Part shown: piece by piece, positions 9,720-19,107 of the stretch
Numbering within the stretch: the stretch's first letter is position 1
How the letters are laid out: each line of letters starts with the position of its first letter
Assembly: GCF_012290005.1 (NCBI RefSeq)
Contig: NZ_JAAXMS010000005.1
Span: 649,605-713,604 of the forward strand
Origin: Crateriforma spongiae
Lineage (GTDB): Bacteria > Planctomycetota > Planctomycetia > Pirellulales > Pirellulaceae
DNA length: 64,000 nucleotides
Direction: 5' to 3'
The notes under the pieces: generated by a model
Seen by the model: the letters and a program-made list of their open reading frames with translations, nothing else
Told to the model about the DNA's origin: nothing
The model's database searches: none
Translations under genes and position numbers: made by a program

Positions 9720-10703
9720 ATGCCCGCTGCCGCGGCTCTAGACACCACGATTGCGGTCGTCACGCCGGAGAACATCGCGTTCGAATATCAGTTGGCGGGG
9801 CCGTTCCGACGGTTGCCGGCCTATCTGATCGATGTGATCGCACGCTGGATCATCATGGCGGCGGTGATCCTGGGCATGTGGATCGTTGGTGGGATGATCC
9901 GGATGTCCGCGTTGCAGGCGTACATGCTGGCGGCAACGTTTCTGTTGTACTTCGTGTTTACGAATTTCTACGGAACGTTGATGGAGAGCTACTTCAATGG
10001 CAAGACCATCGGGAAATGGGCGTGCGGCATCCGCGTGGTCGGAACCGACGGCGGGCCGATCGACTTTCGCCAAGCGTTGCTTCGCAATCTGATTCGCATT
10101 GCGGATTTGGCACCGTATGTTGTGTTGAACGACGTCAACGAGGAAATCCCGCCCATCTTTTTCTTGCCCGTCGGGGTTGTCGGTCTGGTCACGATGTTGT
10201 GCACCCGACGAATGCAGCGGTTGGGCGACCTGGCATGCGGGACGATGGTGATCGTGGACGAACGAAACTGGGAACTGCCGGTCAGCAAGATCGAAGACCC
10301 GCGTGTCGCGGCGCTGGCGTCTTACTTGCCGGCGGATTATCGGTTCAGCCGCAGCATGTCGCGGACGCTGGCCGTGTACGTGGAACGCCGTCAATATTTG
10401 ACCCCCGCACGGCGACGCGAAATCGCTCGGAAACTGACGACGCCACTGATGGACCAGTTTGATTTTCGACCTGACATCGATCCTGATCTGTTGATGCTGG
10501 CGTTGTACCATCGGAACTTTCTTTGGAACGAAGGCGATGATTCGGCGGATCTGTCGGCGTTGAACGGATTCAGTCCTCTGGCAAAGGATCAATCGGCCGA
10601 AGAACCACCCATTGCGGCCGCGGTGTCAGAATCGGTGACACCCGTATCGGCTCTTTCGCCAGCTGCGACCACACAGGATGCTGCATCGGAGCCCGCCGGA
10701 TGA
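9720..10703 (+). CDS. RDD-domain membrane protein
   Basis: 327 residues from ATG 9720 (MPAAAALDTTIAVVTPEN); the open frame upstream is not needed. The RDD domain covers about residues 15-190: the Arg/Asp motif is in RRLPAYLIDVIARW at the first helix, and the second conserved stretch is GKTIGKWACGIRVVGTDGGP. Four hydrophobic segments follow the family pattern. The C-terminal 130 residues are cytoplasmic-looking and end in an Ala/Ser/Glu-rich tail. It is the first gene of a tightly packed operon, and its stop overlaps the SpoIIM start by 4 bp (ATGA). RDD proteins occur beside SpoIIM, DUF4129 and MoxR genes in many bacteria; their role there is not established. Confidence 0.85.
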   Translation: MPAAAALDTTIAVVTPENIAFEYQLAGPFRRLPAYLIDVIARWIIMAAVILGMWIVGGMIRMSALQAYMLAATFLLYFVFTNFYGTLMESYFNGKTIGKWACGIRVVGTDGGPIDFRQALLRNLIRIADLAPYVVLNDVNEEIPPIFFLPVGVVGLVTMLCTRRMQRLGDLACGTMVIVDERNWELPVSKIEDPRVAALASYLPADYRFSRSMSRTLAVYVERRQYLTPARRREIARKLTTPLMDQFDFRPDIDPDLLMLALYHRNFLWNEGDDSADLSALNGFSPLAKDQSAEEPPIAAAVSESVTPVSALSPAATTQDAASEPAG

Positions 10704-11737
10704 ACGTTGCAAAGATTCTGGAACAGCGTCGGATCCAGTGGCAAGAACTGGAACAACTGTGCGACGCGATGGAAATGCGCGGTCGCACCGGACGCACCAG
10801 CAAAGCCCAGCACCAGGGGGCGGCCGGCGTATCGCGTTTTGCCACGCTGTACCGTGCGGCTTGCGCCGACCTGGCGCTGGCCGACAGTTATCACCTACCG
10901 CCGGGGACGGTGGCATACCTGCACCGTTTGGTGGCGCGTGCCCATAGCCAGCTGTACCGGTCCAATCGGTTTGATCCGTCGGTTTGGTTTGACATTCTGT
11001 TTTATCAAGCGCCCCAGCAGATCTTTGCCGACCCTTGTGTGCGTGTCGCAACGCTGTTGTTCTTCGGGTTGTTCACCTTGTCGATGGTGTTGGGCGCCAA
11101 CGACGACTGGTTTCCCGGGTTTGCCGATGCCGTGGTCGGCAACCAGCAACTGGAAGCCATGGAACAGATGTATGACCAACCGCTGTTTTCGGTCGACAAC
11201 CAAACATCGTCGCTGGATCACTACATCAGCATGTCGGGGTTTTACATCATGCATAACACCGGCATCGGATTGCGGTGTTTTGCTTGGGGAATCTTGATCA
11301 TTCCCTGTTTGTTCACGCTGGCACAAAACGCGGTGATTCTGGGTGCGTCGTTCGGCTACATGGCACGCGATGGTGTCGGTGGCAGCGACAACTTTTTTCA
11401 CTTCGTCACCGCCCACGGTCCCTTTGAATTGACGGCAATCGCATTGGCGGCCGCGGCCGGTTTGCGGATCGGCGTCGGCTGGTTTTCCACCGGCGGATTG
11501 ACGCGTTTGGATTCGATCAAGCGATCGGCCACCCGCTCGGTACCGATCATCACCGCATCGGTCACCCTGTTTGTGTTGGCGGCTTTCACCGAAGGATTCA
11601 TATCCCCCAGCCCCCTGCCCTATCTGTTCAAGGCCGGCTGGGCGATCGCGTCGTCGGCGCTGATCAGTTTTTACTTCGTGGTACTGGGATTCCCACGCGC
11701 CGTCGCGGACCAGACTCTGGTAAGTGAACAGGATTAG
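10700..11737 (+). CDS. SpoIIM-family (stage II sporulation protein M-like) membrane protein
   Basis: 345 residues from ATG 10700, overlapping the RDD stop by 4 bp. The N-terminal 120 residues are soluble (MNVAKILEQRRIQWQELEQL and onward). The SpoIIM part follows, with about five hydrophobic segments and the typical IIPCLFTLAQNAVILGASFG and HGPFELTAIALAAAAGLRIG stretches. In Bacillus SpoIIM belongs to a peptidoglycan hydrolase complex during engulfment, but homologues are widespread in non-sporulating bacteria, and this one has no link to sporulation. Operon membership with RDD, DUF4129, DUF4350 and MoxR suggests an envelope-related complex. Confidence 0.85.
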   Translation: MNVAKILEQRRIQWQELEQLCDAMEMRGRTGRTSKAQHQGAAGVSRFATLYRAACADLALADSYHLPPGTVAYLHRLVARAHSQLYRSNRFDPSVWFDILFYQAPQQIFADPCVRVATLLFFGLFTLSMVLGANDDWFPGFADAVVGNQQLEAMEQMYDQPLFSVDNQTSSLDHYISMSGFYIMHNTGIGLRCFAWGILIIPCLFTLAQNAVILGASFGYMARDGVGGSDNFFHFVTAHGPFELTAIALAAAAGLRIGVGWFSTGGLTRLDSIKRSATRSVPIITASVTLFVLAAFTEGFISPSPLPYLFKAGWAIASSALISFYFVVLGFPRAVADQTLVSEQD

Positions 11738-11743
11738 CGGCCG

Positions 11744-12679
11744 ATGGAACTGGATCAAACTCATGTCGTGATACGCAAGCGATTGCAAACGGAAATCGCC
11801 GACTTGGCATTGGTGATGTTGCGTCGGTATCCGTCGGCCCTGTTGGTCGGATTTTCGCTGGGTGCCCTGCCCTGGATCATTGCCAACGGTTTGCTGCTGT
11901 ACTGGATCCCGTGGCGGGAAGCCCAATACACGTTTGCCGATCAAGATGCCGCGAGCGAAATGTGGCGCTATATTGCTTGGATGACGCTGTTGGTCGTCGC
12001 GGAGGTTCCGGCGGCGGGGGTTTGGACAACCTATTATCTGGGCCAAGCGGTCTTTGAAGAACAGCCGACGTGGCAAAACGTTCGGCGTGAAATCAATCGA
12101 AACTTTCTTCGCTGGTTCTGGTCATTGGGTGTCGTCCGTCTGCCCTTGCCGATCATGATCGTTTGCCTGTTTCGGATCGGACAAGCCGCCGACCCATCGG
12201 TCGATCTGCTGTTGTATTTGGGGATTTGGTTGGTGCTGTTGGCGTTCCGTTCGGCACGCCCTTTTTTGCCGGAGATCCTGTTGTTGGAACAATGCCCACG
12301 ACGTTCGAAGGATCCGAATGTGGTGACCCTTTCACGACGGATGACCGCGTTGCATCGCCCCATGGCGGGGGAATTGACCGCTCGCATGTTAACGGTGGGG
12401 GTGGGGGCCGGCGTGGCGGCGGTTGCGTTCTATTTTTCGCTGACCACGGCCCGTGGACTTTTCTTTGGACGCTGGCAACACGACGAATTCGCCTTGATGG
12501 TGTTGTTCCCGCTTTCGCTATGGTTGGTCGGCGGATGGAGCGTCTTTTTCCGGTTGCTGAACTATTTGGACACGCGAATTCGATTGGAAGGCTGGGAAGT
12601 CGAATTGTCGGTTCGCGCCGAACGGTTGCGACAGTTCGGTGACGACGCACCGGTCATTGCAACGGGGGCGACGCGATGA
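11744..12679 (+). CDS. multi-pass membrane protein of the SpoIIM/MoxR operon
   Basis: 311 residues from ATG 11744, six bases after the SpoIIM stop and overlapping the DUF4129 start by 4 bp. About six hydrophobic segments are visible (for example YPSALLVGFSLGALPWIIAN and LLLYLGIWLVLLAFRSARPF). Basic loops lie between them, and the C-terminus is polar and amphipathic. I recognise no named domain. Its place between SpoIIM and DUF4129, with overlapping start and stop codons, indicates co-translation and a shared membrane complex. Confidence 0.72.
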   Translation: MELDQTHVVIRKRLQTEIADLALVMLRRYPSALLVGFSLGALPWIIANGLLLYWIPWREAQYTFADQDAASEMWRYIAWMTLLVVAEVPAAGVWTTYYLGQAVFEEQPTWQNVRREINRNFLRWFWSLGVVRLPLPIMIVCLFRIGQAADPSVDLLLYLGIWLVLLAFRSARPFLPEILLLEQCPRRSKDPNVVTLSRRMTALHRPMAGELTARMLTVGVGAGVAAVAFYFSLTTARGLFFGRWQHDEFALMVLFPLSLWLVGGWSVFFRLLNYLDTRIRLEGWEVELSVRAERLRQFGDDAPVIATGATR

Positions 12680-13461
12680 AACCTTGGCTTGTGATCCTGT
12701 CCCTGCTTTGGGGAATCGGAACGGCACAGGGAACCGCGACAGCCTGGGTGCCCGCGGTTGCCGTGGCCGATGATCCACTGCTGCGGGATACCGCTTGGTT
12801 CGACGCGGAAACACAAACGTTGCGTCCGGTCGACGTTGAAAGCGATGAACAAGACACGGTCAATCGGAACAGTCGTTGGTTGCCCGACGCACAGAAAATC
12901 AAGCAAGCGTCATCGACCACACCGACCACCACCACCGGAAACGGAACAGCGTCACAGGTGGTCGGCTGGGTGCTGATCACGGTGTTTTTCATTCTTGTGA
13001 TCGTTGCGGTGTTGTACGCTTTGAAAAACAGTGAAGCCCGGTGGGCGGTCGGCAACCAATCGAAGCAACCCATGTTGCACGATGATTTTGTCCAGCAGCG
13101 AATCAAGGAATTGCCAGCCGAATTGCAGCATGCGGGATCCGATCCGTTGACCGCGGCGGACCGTTTCCGCTTGGCAGGTCAGTACGATCGCGCGATCGTC
13201 ATGCTGTACGGTCATCAATTGTTGTTTCTGGACCGGCACGGATTGTTGCGTCTTAGCCGTGGCAAAACGAACAAACGTTATGTGCGCGAAACCGCGGCGC
13301 ATTCCATCGACGTGTCCGATTCATTGCGACGGACGGTGGAAGCGTTCGAACGGTCCTACTTCGGCCGCCATTCGATTCGGCGAGACGAGTTCGAGACGCT
13401 CTGGGCGGACAATCAAACGTTGGAACAGTCGGTGAACCAGATCGGGGCTTCGGCGGCATGA
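12676..13461 (+). CDS. DUF4129-domain membrane protein
   Basis: 261 residues from ATG 12676. There is an N-terminal signal or anchor segment (about 3-25), then a polar stretch, one membrane helix at about 95-115 (VVGWVLITVFFILVIVAVLY), and a cytoplasmic C-terminal DUF4129-type helical domain. That domain begins near LTAADRFRLAGQYDRAIVML and ends with RTVEAFERSYFGRHSIRRDE. DUF4129 proteins commonly sit next to MoxR ATPases and DUF4350/DUF58 proteins. Start and stop overlap both neighbours by 4 bp, so translation is coupled. Confidence 0.8.
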   Translation: MKPWLVILSLLWGIGTAQGTATAWVPAVAVADDPLLRDTAWFDAETQTLRPVDVESDEQDTVNRNSRWLPDAQKIKQASSTTPTTTTGNGTASQVVGWVLITVFFILVIVAVLYALKNSEARWAVGNQSKQPMLHDDFVQQRIKELPAELQHAGSDPLTAADRFRLAGQYDRAIVMLYGHQLLFLDRHGLLRLSRGKTNKRYVRETAAHSIDVSDSLRRTVEAFERSYFGRHSIRRDEFETLWADNQTLEQSVNQIGASAA

Positions 13462-14861
13462 GCACGATGGAAGCAAATCGTTTCGCATCGAGTCGATTGC
13501 GGATGCGCTGGTCATGGGCGATGGCCACACTGTTTTTGCTGTCGACCGGTTGTGACTATTTCGACACGACGTATGGACCGGTCAAAGGATATTCCGGCGG
13601 CAATAGCATCAACGGTTTCGGCGGCTTTCGCAGTGCCATCGAATCCAAAGGCGCTTCGGCGCGAAAAGTCTATCGTTTAAGCCAACGCACCGGCGAAAAC
13701 GATGTGCTGGTGTGGATTCCACAAACGATGTCCCAGGTCCCCTCCGATGCAACGACCTGGTTCAATCGGTGGCTGCGCAAAGGGAATCACACGCTGGTGT
13801 ATGTCATCCCCGACAGCGGCAGCGAAGTGGAATATTGGCAACAGACGCGTCAGTTGTGCGCTCCGGCGGACCGTTTGACCTATCGACGCGAATTGGCCAA
13901 GGCGACCAATCGACGATTGGAATGGCGTCTGAATCGTCGGGATTTGCCATCCAACGGTTGGTTCCAGGCGTTCGCACTGGAAAGTCATCTGCCCTGTCGT
14001 GAATTGACCGGGCCATGGTCCGCGGATTTGGCAAAGCAATCCGCGAGCAATTCCGATTCAACACGAATCGATGCCTCGGAAGCGGCCAGCTTGGGTGTCG
14101 AGTTTCGCTTGGATGCTTTTGACGCCAAAGTTCACGACAAGATCCGCAAGAACGTTGACACGGACATCGGAGCAACCGGACCGTCCAGCCAGTATTGGAC
14201 GACAGCATACGACCCCGGCGAAATCGATTCGGACACATCGTTTGAACCGCTGCTTCAGAATCAAGACGGCGTCCCTTTGGTCGGCCTGGTACAAAAACGA
14301 GCCTGGGCGGATTCGAAGATCATCGTGGTCGCCGGCGGTTCACTGCTGACCAACTTTGCAATGACCTCGGAGTGGAATCGCCAGTTAGCGTACAAAATCG
14401 TCGACGAGGCGTTGGCGTCGATCGATCCCGATGGCGCGGACGCACCCGGACGCGTCGGGATGCTGGTCAGCGAGACCTCGGACGTCATTGTCAGCGAATC
14501 ATCCGACGGGCCACCGGTGATCGCGGGGATGCAATTGTTGTCGACGTGGCCGCTAAGTCTGATCACGATCCACGCGACCCTGTTGGGCGTCATCGCTTGT
14601 CTGGCTTTGTTGCCGATCTTTGGACGCCCGAGACGATTGCCACAAAAACCGATGACCGATTTCGGCGACCATTTGGATGCGGTCAGTGCCCTGATGACCA
14701 AGACGCCGCAAGACGGTTATGCTTTGGACCGATTGGCCGAATATCAGCGTACCGTTCATGGCGAAACCAGCTTGGGCGAAACGAGCATGAAAGAAGGCAA
14801 ACTTGCACAAGCGGGGCCGGTCGAACAAGCAAACCAGAACAATAAGAAACAGCATGTCTGA
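13458..14861 (+). CDS. DUF4350-domain membrane protein
   Basis: 467 residues from ATG 13458. An N-terminal signal-like segment ends in a lipobox-like LLSTGC (about residues 25-30), suggesting lipoprotein or membrane attachment. The early region YSGGNSINGFGGFRSAIESK and the following VLVWIP strand resemble DUF4350, a Rossmann-like domain linked to MoxR and DUF4129 operons. A second membrane helix occurs at about 360-385 (WPLSLITIHATLLGVIACLA). The last 60 residues are polar. The 3' end overlaps the MoxR gene by 8 bp. Confidence 0.75.
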   Translation: MSTMEANRFASSRLRMRWSWAMATLFLLSTGCDYFDTTYGPVKGYSGGNSINGFGGFRSAIESKGASARKVYRLSQRTGENDVLVWIPQTMSQVPSDATTWFNRWLRKGNHTLVYVIPDSGSEVEYWQQTRQLCAPADRLTYRRELAKATNRRLEWRLNRRDLPSNGWFQAFALESHLPCRELTGPWSADLAKQSASNSDSTRIDASEAASLGVEFRLDAFDAKVHDKIRKNVDTDIGATGPSSQYWTTAYDPGEIDSDTSFEPLLQNQDGVPLVGLVQKRAWADSKIIVVAGGSLLTNFAMTSEWNRQLAYKIVDEALASIDPDGADAPGRVGMLVSETSDVIVSESSDGPPVIAGMQLLSTWPLSLITIHATLLGVIACLALLPIFGRPRRLPQKPMTDFGDHLDAVSALMTKTPQDGYALDRLAEYQRTVHGETSLGETSMKEGKLAQAGPVEQANQNNKKQHV

Positions 14862-15828
14862 ATCGGATCCACGGTTTATCCAAATCAAAGATCTGTACGA
14901 GCGGATCACTCGCGAAGTCAGCAAACTGTACGTGGGCCAAGATGAATTGGTCCTGGGGACGTTGACGGCTTTGTTTTCCGGCGGCCACGTCTTGATCGAA
15001 TCGGTTCCCGGCTTGGGCAAAACGTTGTTCGTGCGAACTCTGGGCCGTATTTTGGGATGCGAGTTTGGACGTGTGCAGTTCACCGCCGACCTGATGCCGT
15101 CGGACATCACCGGCGCGCCAGTGTTCGACATGCAGAACAACGAATTCCGCTTTCGCCCCGGACCGATTTTCACCCAGCTGTTGCTGGCCGACGAAATCAA
15201 CCGGTCGCCCGCCAAGACGCACGCGGCGCTGTTGGAAATCATGCAGGAATACCGCGTCACGGTGGACGGAACCAGCCACGTGGTGCCCCGGCCGTTCTTG
15301 GTTTTGGCCACGCAAAACCCGCTGGAGAGCGAAGGGACGTATAACCTGCCCGAGGCCCAGCTGGATCGTTTCATGTTCAAGCTGCGGGTGAATTATCCGT
15401 CCGCCGCCGAAGAAGCCGATATCTTGCGGATGCACAGTCGGCAAATTGACCTGAACCAACGCTTGGAACAGGAAATCGAGGTGGTCACCAACCCGGACGA
15501 GGTCCAACAGACGATCCAGCTGTGCGGACAAGTGCGTGTGGAAGACAAACTGGTCGACTACATCAACGAATTGGTCCGCGCCACACGTTCTTGGCCCGCT
15601 TTCCATATTGGTGCATCCCCGCGTGCGGGACTTTCGCTGATGCAGGCGGCTCGTACCTTGGCCGCGTTGGCGGGCCGTGACTTTGCCGTGCCCGATGATG
15701 TCGCCGAGGTTATTCTGCCCACGCTTCGTCACCGTGTTCAGTTGACCGCGGAAGCCGAGATCGAGGGGCGAACGACCGACGAAGAATTGCAGGCGATGAC
15801 CCGTGGGATCGAAGTCCCCCGAGACTGA
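14854..15828 (+). CDS. MoxR-type AAA+ ATPase
   Basis: 324 residues from ATG 14854, which overlaps the DUF4350 gene by 8 bp; the open frame upstream of this ATG is coding in another frame. Walker A is in ESVPGLGKTLFVRTLG, Walker B in LLADEINRSPAKTHAALLE, and sensor 1 in FLVLATQNPLESEGTYNLPE. The C-terminal lid helices end in GIEVPRD. Length and motifs match the MoxR family, chaperone-like ATPases that remodel or activate partner proteins. Partners with von Willebrand A or DUF58 domains usually follow in such operons, but here the next gene is a radical SAM protein. Confidence 0.9.
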   Translation: MSESDPRFIQIKDLYERITREVSKLYVGQDELVLGTLTALFSGGHVLIESVPGLGKTLFVRTLGRILGCEFGRVQFTADLMPSDITGAPVFDMQNNEFRFRPGPIFTQLLLADEINRSPAKTHAALLEIMQEYRVTVDGTSHVVPRPFLVLATQNPLESEGTYNLPEAQLDRFMFKLRVNYPSAAEEADILRMHSRQIDLNQRLEQEIEVVTNPDEVQQTIQLCGQVRVEDKLVDYINELVRATRSWPAFHIGASPRAGLSLMQAARTLAALAGRDFAVPDDVAEVILPTLRHRVQLTAEAEIEGRTTDEELQAMTRGIEVPRD

Positions 15829-15848
15829 CCCGCGGCCAGGGGATAACG

Positions 15849-16790
15849 ATGCACCGACAGGAAACGATCGGTCCGTTGATTCAGCGAAATCCCGTGTCGG
15901 CCGATTCAGCGTATCACGCATTCTGGGAATGCGAGGCGGCCGATTGCAGAAACTCCGCCGATGTGTTGACCATCATGTTGTCGGTTTCGGCCTGCCCGAT
16001 ACGATGCACCATGTGTGATCTATGGCGGAACACACTGGTTACGAAAACACCGCCGGGTGCCGTCCCACATCAAATACAGCATGCAATCGATCGGTTGCGT
16101 GTCGATGCACCGGAGTCGTCACGCAGCGGTTCGGTGGATCGTCCACGTTGGATCAAACTGTACAACAGTGGCTGTTTCTTCGATCCGTCCAGCATCCCGC
16201 CGGATGACTATGAATCGATCGGTCGCTTGGTCAGCGGGTTCGATCGCGTCATCGTGGAAAACCATCCGCGATTCGACCAAGGACGCCTGCAGAAATTTGC
16301 ACGACACATCGACGGGCAACTGGAGATCGCTGTCGGACTGGAAACGGTCCAGCCGCGATGGTTGAGCCGCATGAAAAAGCGGATGACGCGGGACACCTTC
16401 GATGATTATGCGATGCGTTTACGATCAAACGACGTTGACCTGCGCGTCTTCTTGATATGGGGCGTGCCCGGAATATCGCATCAGGAGGCGTCAAAGTGGA
16501 CGGTCATGTCGGCGCTTCATGCATCGCGAATGGGCGCAAGGCACATCAGCATTGTTCCGGCGCGACGTGGGAATGGATGGGGCGAATTCAAACAGCCGAT
16601 TCCCGACGCAAATCCGATGGTCTTGGCCGGTCTGCAACAACAACTGATCCGAAGAATCGGTCACCATACCGTGGTAACCGTTGATTTGTGGGACATGGAT
16701 AGCGATCAGCCTGGGGACGAGCGCGAAGCCTTGGAACAAATCGGTGAATTGAATCAACGCCAAGATCGCTCGATGAATCAGAAGACATGA
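15849..16790 (+). CDS. radical SAM protein
   Basis: 313 residues from ATG 15849, 20 bp after MoxR. The cluster motif CPIRCTMC (CX3CX2C) at about residues 49-56 should bind the SAM-cleaving 4Fe-4S centre. Later strands such as LEIAVGLETVQPRWLSRMKK and VDLRVFLIWGVPGIS fit a partial TIM barrel of the Elp3/B12-type or RaSEA-like class. No extra Cys cluster is evident after the barrel. The substrate cannot be read from the sequence. The 3' end overlaps the following FAD-dependent oxidoreductase by 4 bp (ATGA), so the two are translationally coupled and probably act in one pathway. The superfamily is certain, the reaction unknown. Confidence 0.85.
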   Translation: MHRQETIGPLIQRNPVSADSAYHAFWECEAADCRNSADVLTIMLSVSACPIRCTMCDLWRNTLVTKTPPGAVPHQIQHAIDRLRVDAPESSRSGSVDRPRWIKLYNSGCFFDPSSIPPDDYESIGRLVSGFDRVIVENHPRFDQGRLQKFARHIDGQLEIAVGLETVQPRWLSRMKKRMTRDTFDDYAMRLRSNDVDLRVFLIWGVPGISHQEASKWTVMSALHASRMGARHISIVPARRGNGWGEFKQPIPDANPMVLAGLQQQLIRRIGHHTVVTVDLWDMDSDQPGDEREALEQIGELNQRQDRSMNQKT

Positions 16791-18235
16791 ATGCTGCCTA
16801 TGACGTTGCCATCGTTGGTTCGGGATTCTCCGGCAGTTTGCTGGCAACGATTCTGGCAGAACGCGGTCGCCGGGTCGCGTTGATTGATCGCCAACGGCAT
16901 CCACGCTTCGCCGTTGGTGAGTCTTCGACGCCGCTGGCCGACGCGATTCTGCGGCACTTGGGTGAACAATATGGTCGACCGGATTGGGTGAATCTATCGG
17001 CTTATGGATCGTGGAAAGACACGATGCCCACGGTGTCATGCGGTTTGAAACGCGGGTTCGCTTACTACCGCCATCATCGAAGGCAACCCTACCGGGACAG
17101 TCATGATCATGATTCATCCCTGTTAGTTTCCGCCAGCCGAAGTGACCAAGCCGGCGACACGCACTGGTACCGACCCGACGTGGATCACTACTTCCATCAG
17201 CAAGCGATCAAGGCCGGCGTGGCGGACCTGACCGGTTGGCAGCTTTCGGGGCTAGACACCGCGTCGCCGCATCGGATTGGGCTACATCATGTCCAGCATG
17301 ATCATCAACAGTCGATCACTGCGGACTGGTTGATCGATGCCAGCGGTCCGGCGGCGGCTGTTGCACGATTGCTAGGTCGTCGGCCGATTGGCCAGCCGAT
17401 CAGGACACGCACCAGTTCGACGTGGATGCACGTCAAGGGACTGCCTGGTTGGTCCGATTGGCTGTGCCGTCATGACATTGGGTGTGACGACGATCCGTTT
17501 GATGCCGATGCCGCTGCGGTCCACCATGTTTTGGACCAGGGTTGGATTTGGTGTCTGCGGTTCGACAACGGGATCACGTCGGTCGGATGGACTTCGCCGA
17601 CGCAGACATTGTGTGGCACCCTGGAATCGACCATCGACGACTATCCAAGCTTGCGCCAGTTGTTCTCCGGTGCAAACCGGTGTACCGACATCTATCAAGC
17701 AGAATCGTTTCAACGGCGGTTTGATCCTGTTCTGGGGACGCGATGTTTGATGACACCCACGGCGGCGTTCACGCTGGATCCATTGCACAGTACGGGCATC
17801 GCAGTCGGTTTGGCCGGGGTGGCACGATTGGCTGATTTGATGCTGAACCATGGCGACGAAGAATCGGCTCTCGACCAATACCGGCGGTTGATTCAAACCG
17901 AGTTTCTGTGGCTGGACGACTTTGTCGGTACGTCCTATTCAGCGATGCCCGATTTTTCGCGTTTCTCCGCCGCCTGTCAGTGGTTCATGTTGGCCGCCAT
18001 TGCCTGTGAAGAACAGATTCAGCGAAGCGGATTTGATTGCCGCCGGTGCCTGTACAGTGCTGACAACACGGCGATGCGGGACGTGATGCGTGGTGGCAAT
18101 CGCGACTTGCGTGGGCCACGGATGACCGCGGAAGTCACCAAATCACTGCGTAAGTCAGCCATGCCCTTCAACACCGCTGGCCTTTTTAATCCCGACGTGG
18201 CCAATCGGTTTGCCTACACCGCAACGAAATCCTAG
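16787..18235 (+). CDS. FAD-dependent oxidoreductase of the halogenase/monooxygenase type
   Basis: 482 residues from ATG 16787. The dinucleotide-binding motif GSGFSG is at about residues 11-16, and AVGESSTPLADAILRHLG at about 44-62 is typical of flavin-dependent halogenases and related monooxygenases (GEST motif). The halogenase signature WxWxIP is replaced by WIWCLRF at about residue 252, so halogenation is doubtful; hydroxylation or dehydrogenation is equally possible. A GG-type strand near residue 330 (TLDPLHSTGIAVGLAGVARL) is the second FAD contact region. It is coupled to the radical SAM gene, suggesting a two-step modification of a small molecule or lipid. No carrier protein, PKS or transporter gene is adjacent. 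Confidence 0.82.
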   Translation: MNAAYDVAIVGSGFSGSLLATILAERGRRVALIDRQRHPRFAVGESSTPLADAILRHLGEQYGRPDWVNLSAYGSWKDTMPTVSCGLKRGFAYYRHHRRQPYRDSHDHDSSLLVSASRSDQAGDTHWYRPDVDHYFHQQAIKAGVADLTGWQLSGLDTASPHRIGLHHVQHDHQQSITADWLIDASGPAAAVARLLGRRPIGQPIRTRTSSTWMHVKGLPGWSDWLCRHDIGCDDDPFDADAAAVHHVLDQGWIWCLRFDNGITSVGWTSPTQTLCGTLESTIDDYPSLRQLFSGANRCTDIYQAESFQRRFDPVLGTRCLMTPTAAFTLDPLHSTGIAVGLAGVARLADLMLNHGDEESALDQYRRLIQTEFLWLDDFVGTSYSAMPDFSRFSAACQWFMLAAIACEEQIQRSGFDCRRCLYSADNTAMRDVMRGGNRDLRGPRMTAEVTKSLRKSAMPFNTAGLFNPDVANRFAYTATKS

Positions 18236-18325
18236 GCACGGTGATCGTTCAGCGGATACGATGTCTTTCGTTGAAACAATTTCGCTGGGGCAACAAACGA
18301 CAACGATCAAGTGGATTGCATTGCG

Positions 18326-18967
18326 ATGGGTTGTAGATTTTGTGTCGCCGCATGTGGGCTTGCCATCATCAGTTTCCTGAATTCCACCGCGATTGCGGAG
18401 GATCCCGTTTTTTCTGGGCCGCAGGCGGGTGAAGCTTTGCCAGGGTTTGAGGTCAAGGTGGTCGCTGGACCGCACCAGGGTGAAACCGTGGACCCGATCA
18501 AGCTGGCCGATGGTGGACCCGTGATGCTGAGTTTTCTGCATAAGAAGACTCGGCCCGCCTTTGGCATGTTGCGAACGCTGTCGAAGTATGCTGTGACTCG
18601 CAAAGATCGGGGGCTGACCACCATGATCGTCTTTTTGGCCGATGATCGGTCCGATGCGGAGCGTTGGTTGGGCCAGGTGCGTCGGTATTTTGCCGACGAC
18701 GTGATGCTGGCAGTTTCTGTCGACGGGGCGGATGGCCCGGGCAATTACGGTCTCAATCGGTTGGTCCAGACCACGGTCTTGGTCGGCGATGATGGCAAGA
18801 CGGTGGCGAATTTTGCCATCACGGATCCACAGCTTCAGGCCGACGGGCCGGGAATCTTGAAAGCGATCGTCGGCGTCACCGGTGGAGGTGATGTTCCCGA
18901 CGTGAAATCGTTGCAAGAAGCAGGCATGCAGATGCGTCGTCGCGCGCCACGGAATACGAATCCGTAG
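18326..18967 (+). CDS. secreted thioredoxin-fold-like protein
   Basis: 213 residues from ATG 18326; a GTG five codons upstream is also possible. A signal peptide is visible (FCVAACGLAIISFLNSTAIA) with cleavage likely before EDPVFSG. The pattern after it (GEALPGFEVKVV, then VMLSFLHKKTRPAFGMLRTL, TTMIVFLADDRSDAERWLGQ and TTVLVGDDGKTVANF) is that of an AhpC/TSA or TlpA-like thioredoxin fold. There is no CxxC motif and no peroxidatic Cys at the expected place, so redox activity is doubtful. Related secreted redox-inactive thioredoxin-fold proteins are frequent in planctomycetes. It is probably monocistronic, lying between the oxidoreductase and the sulfatase. Confidence 0.7.
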   Translation: MGCRFCVAACGLAIISFLNSTAIAEDPVFSGPQAGEALPGFEVKVVAGPHQGETVDPIKLADGGPVMLSFLHKKTRPAFGMLRTLSKYAVTRKDRGLTTMIVFLADDRSDAERWLGQVRRYFADDVMLAVSVDGADGPGNYGLNRLVQTTVLVGDDGKTVANFAITDPQLQADGPGILKAIVGVTGGGDVPDVKSLQEAGMQMRRRAPRNTNP

Positions 18968-19107
18968 GCAAAGTTGCTCTGTAAGAACCACGCTGTTTTA
19001 GCGCTGGTCCGATTTATTTCCCGCTTTTGACGCTTTCCCCATTTAGATCTGCTGTTGGTCTTTCTGTATTTCAATTTTTCACAACTGATTTCAAAACTGA
19101 ATTGATC

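Noticed and set aside
16787..18235. true tryptophan-type halogenase
   Set aside because: The WxWxIP signature is not conserved (WIWCLRF), so only the broader flavoprotein class is supported.
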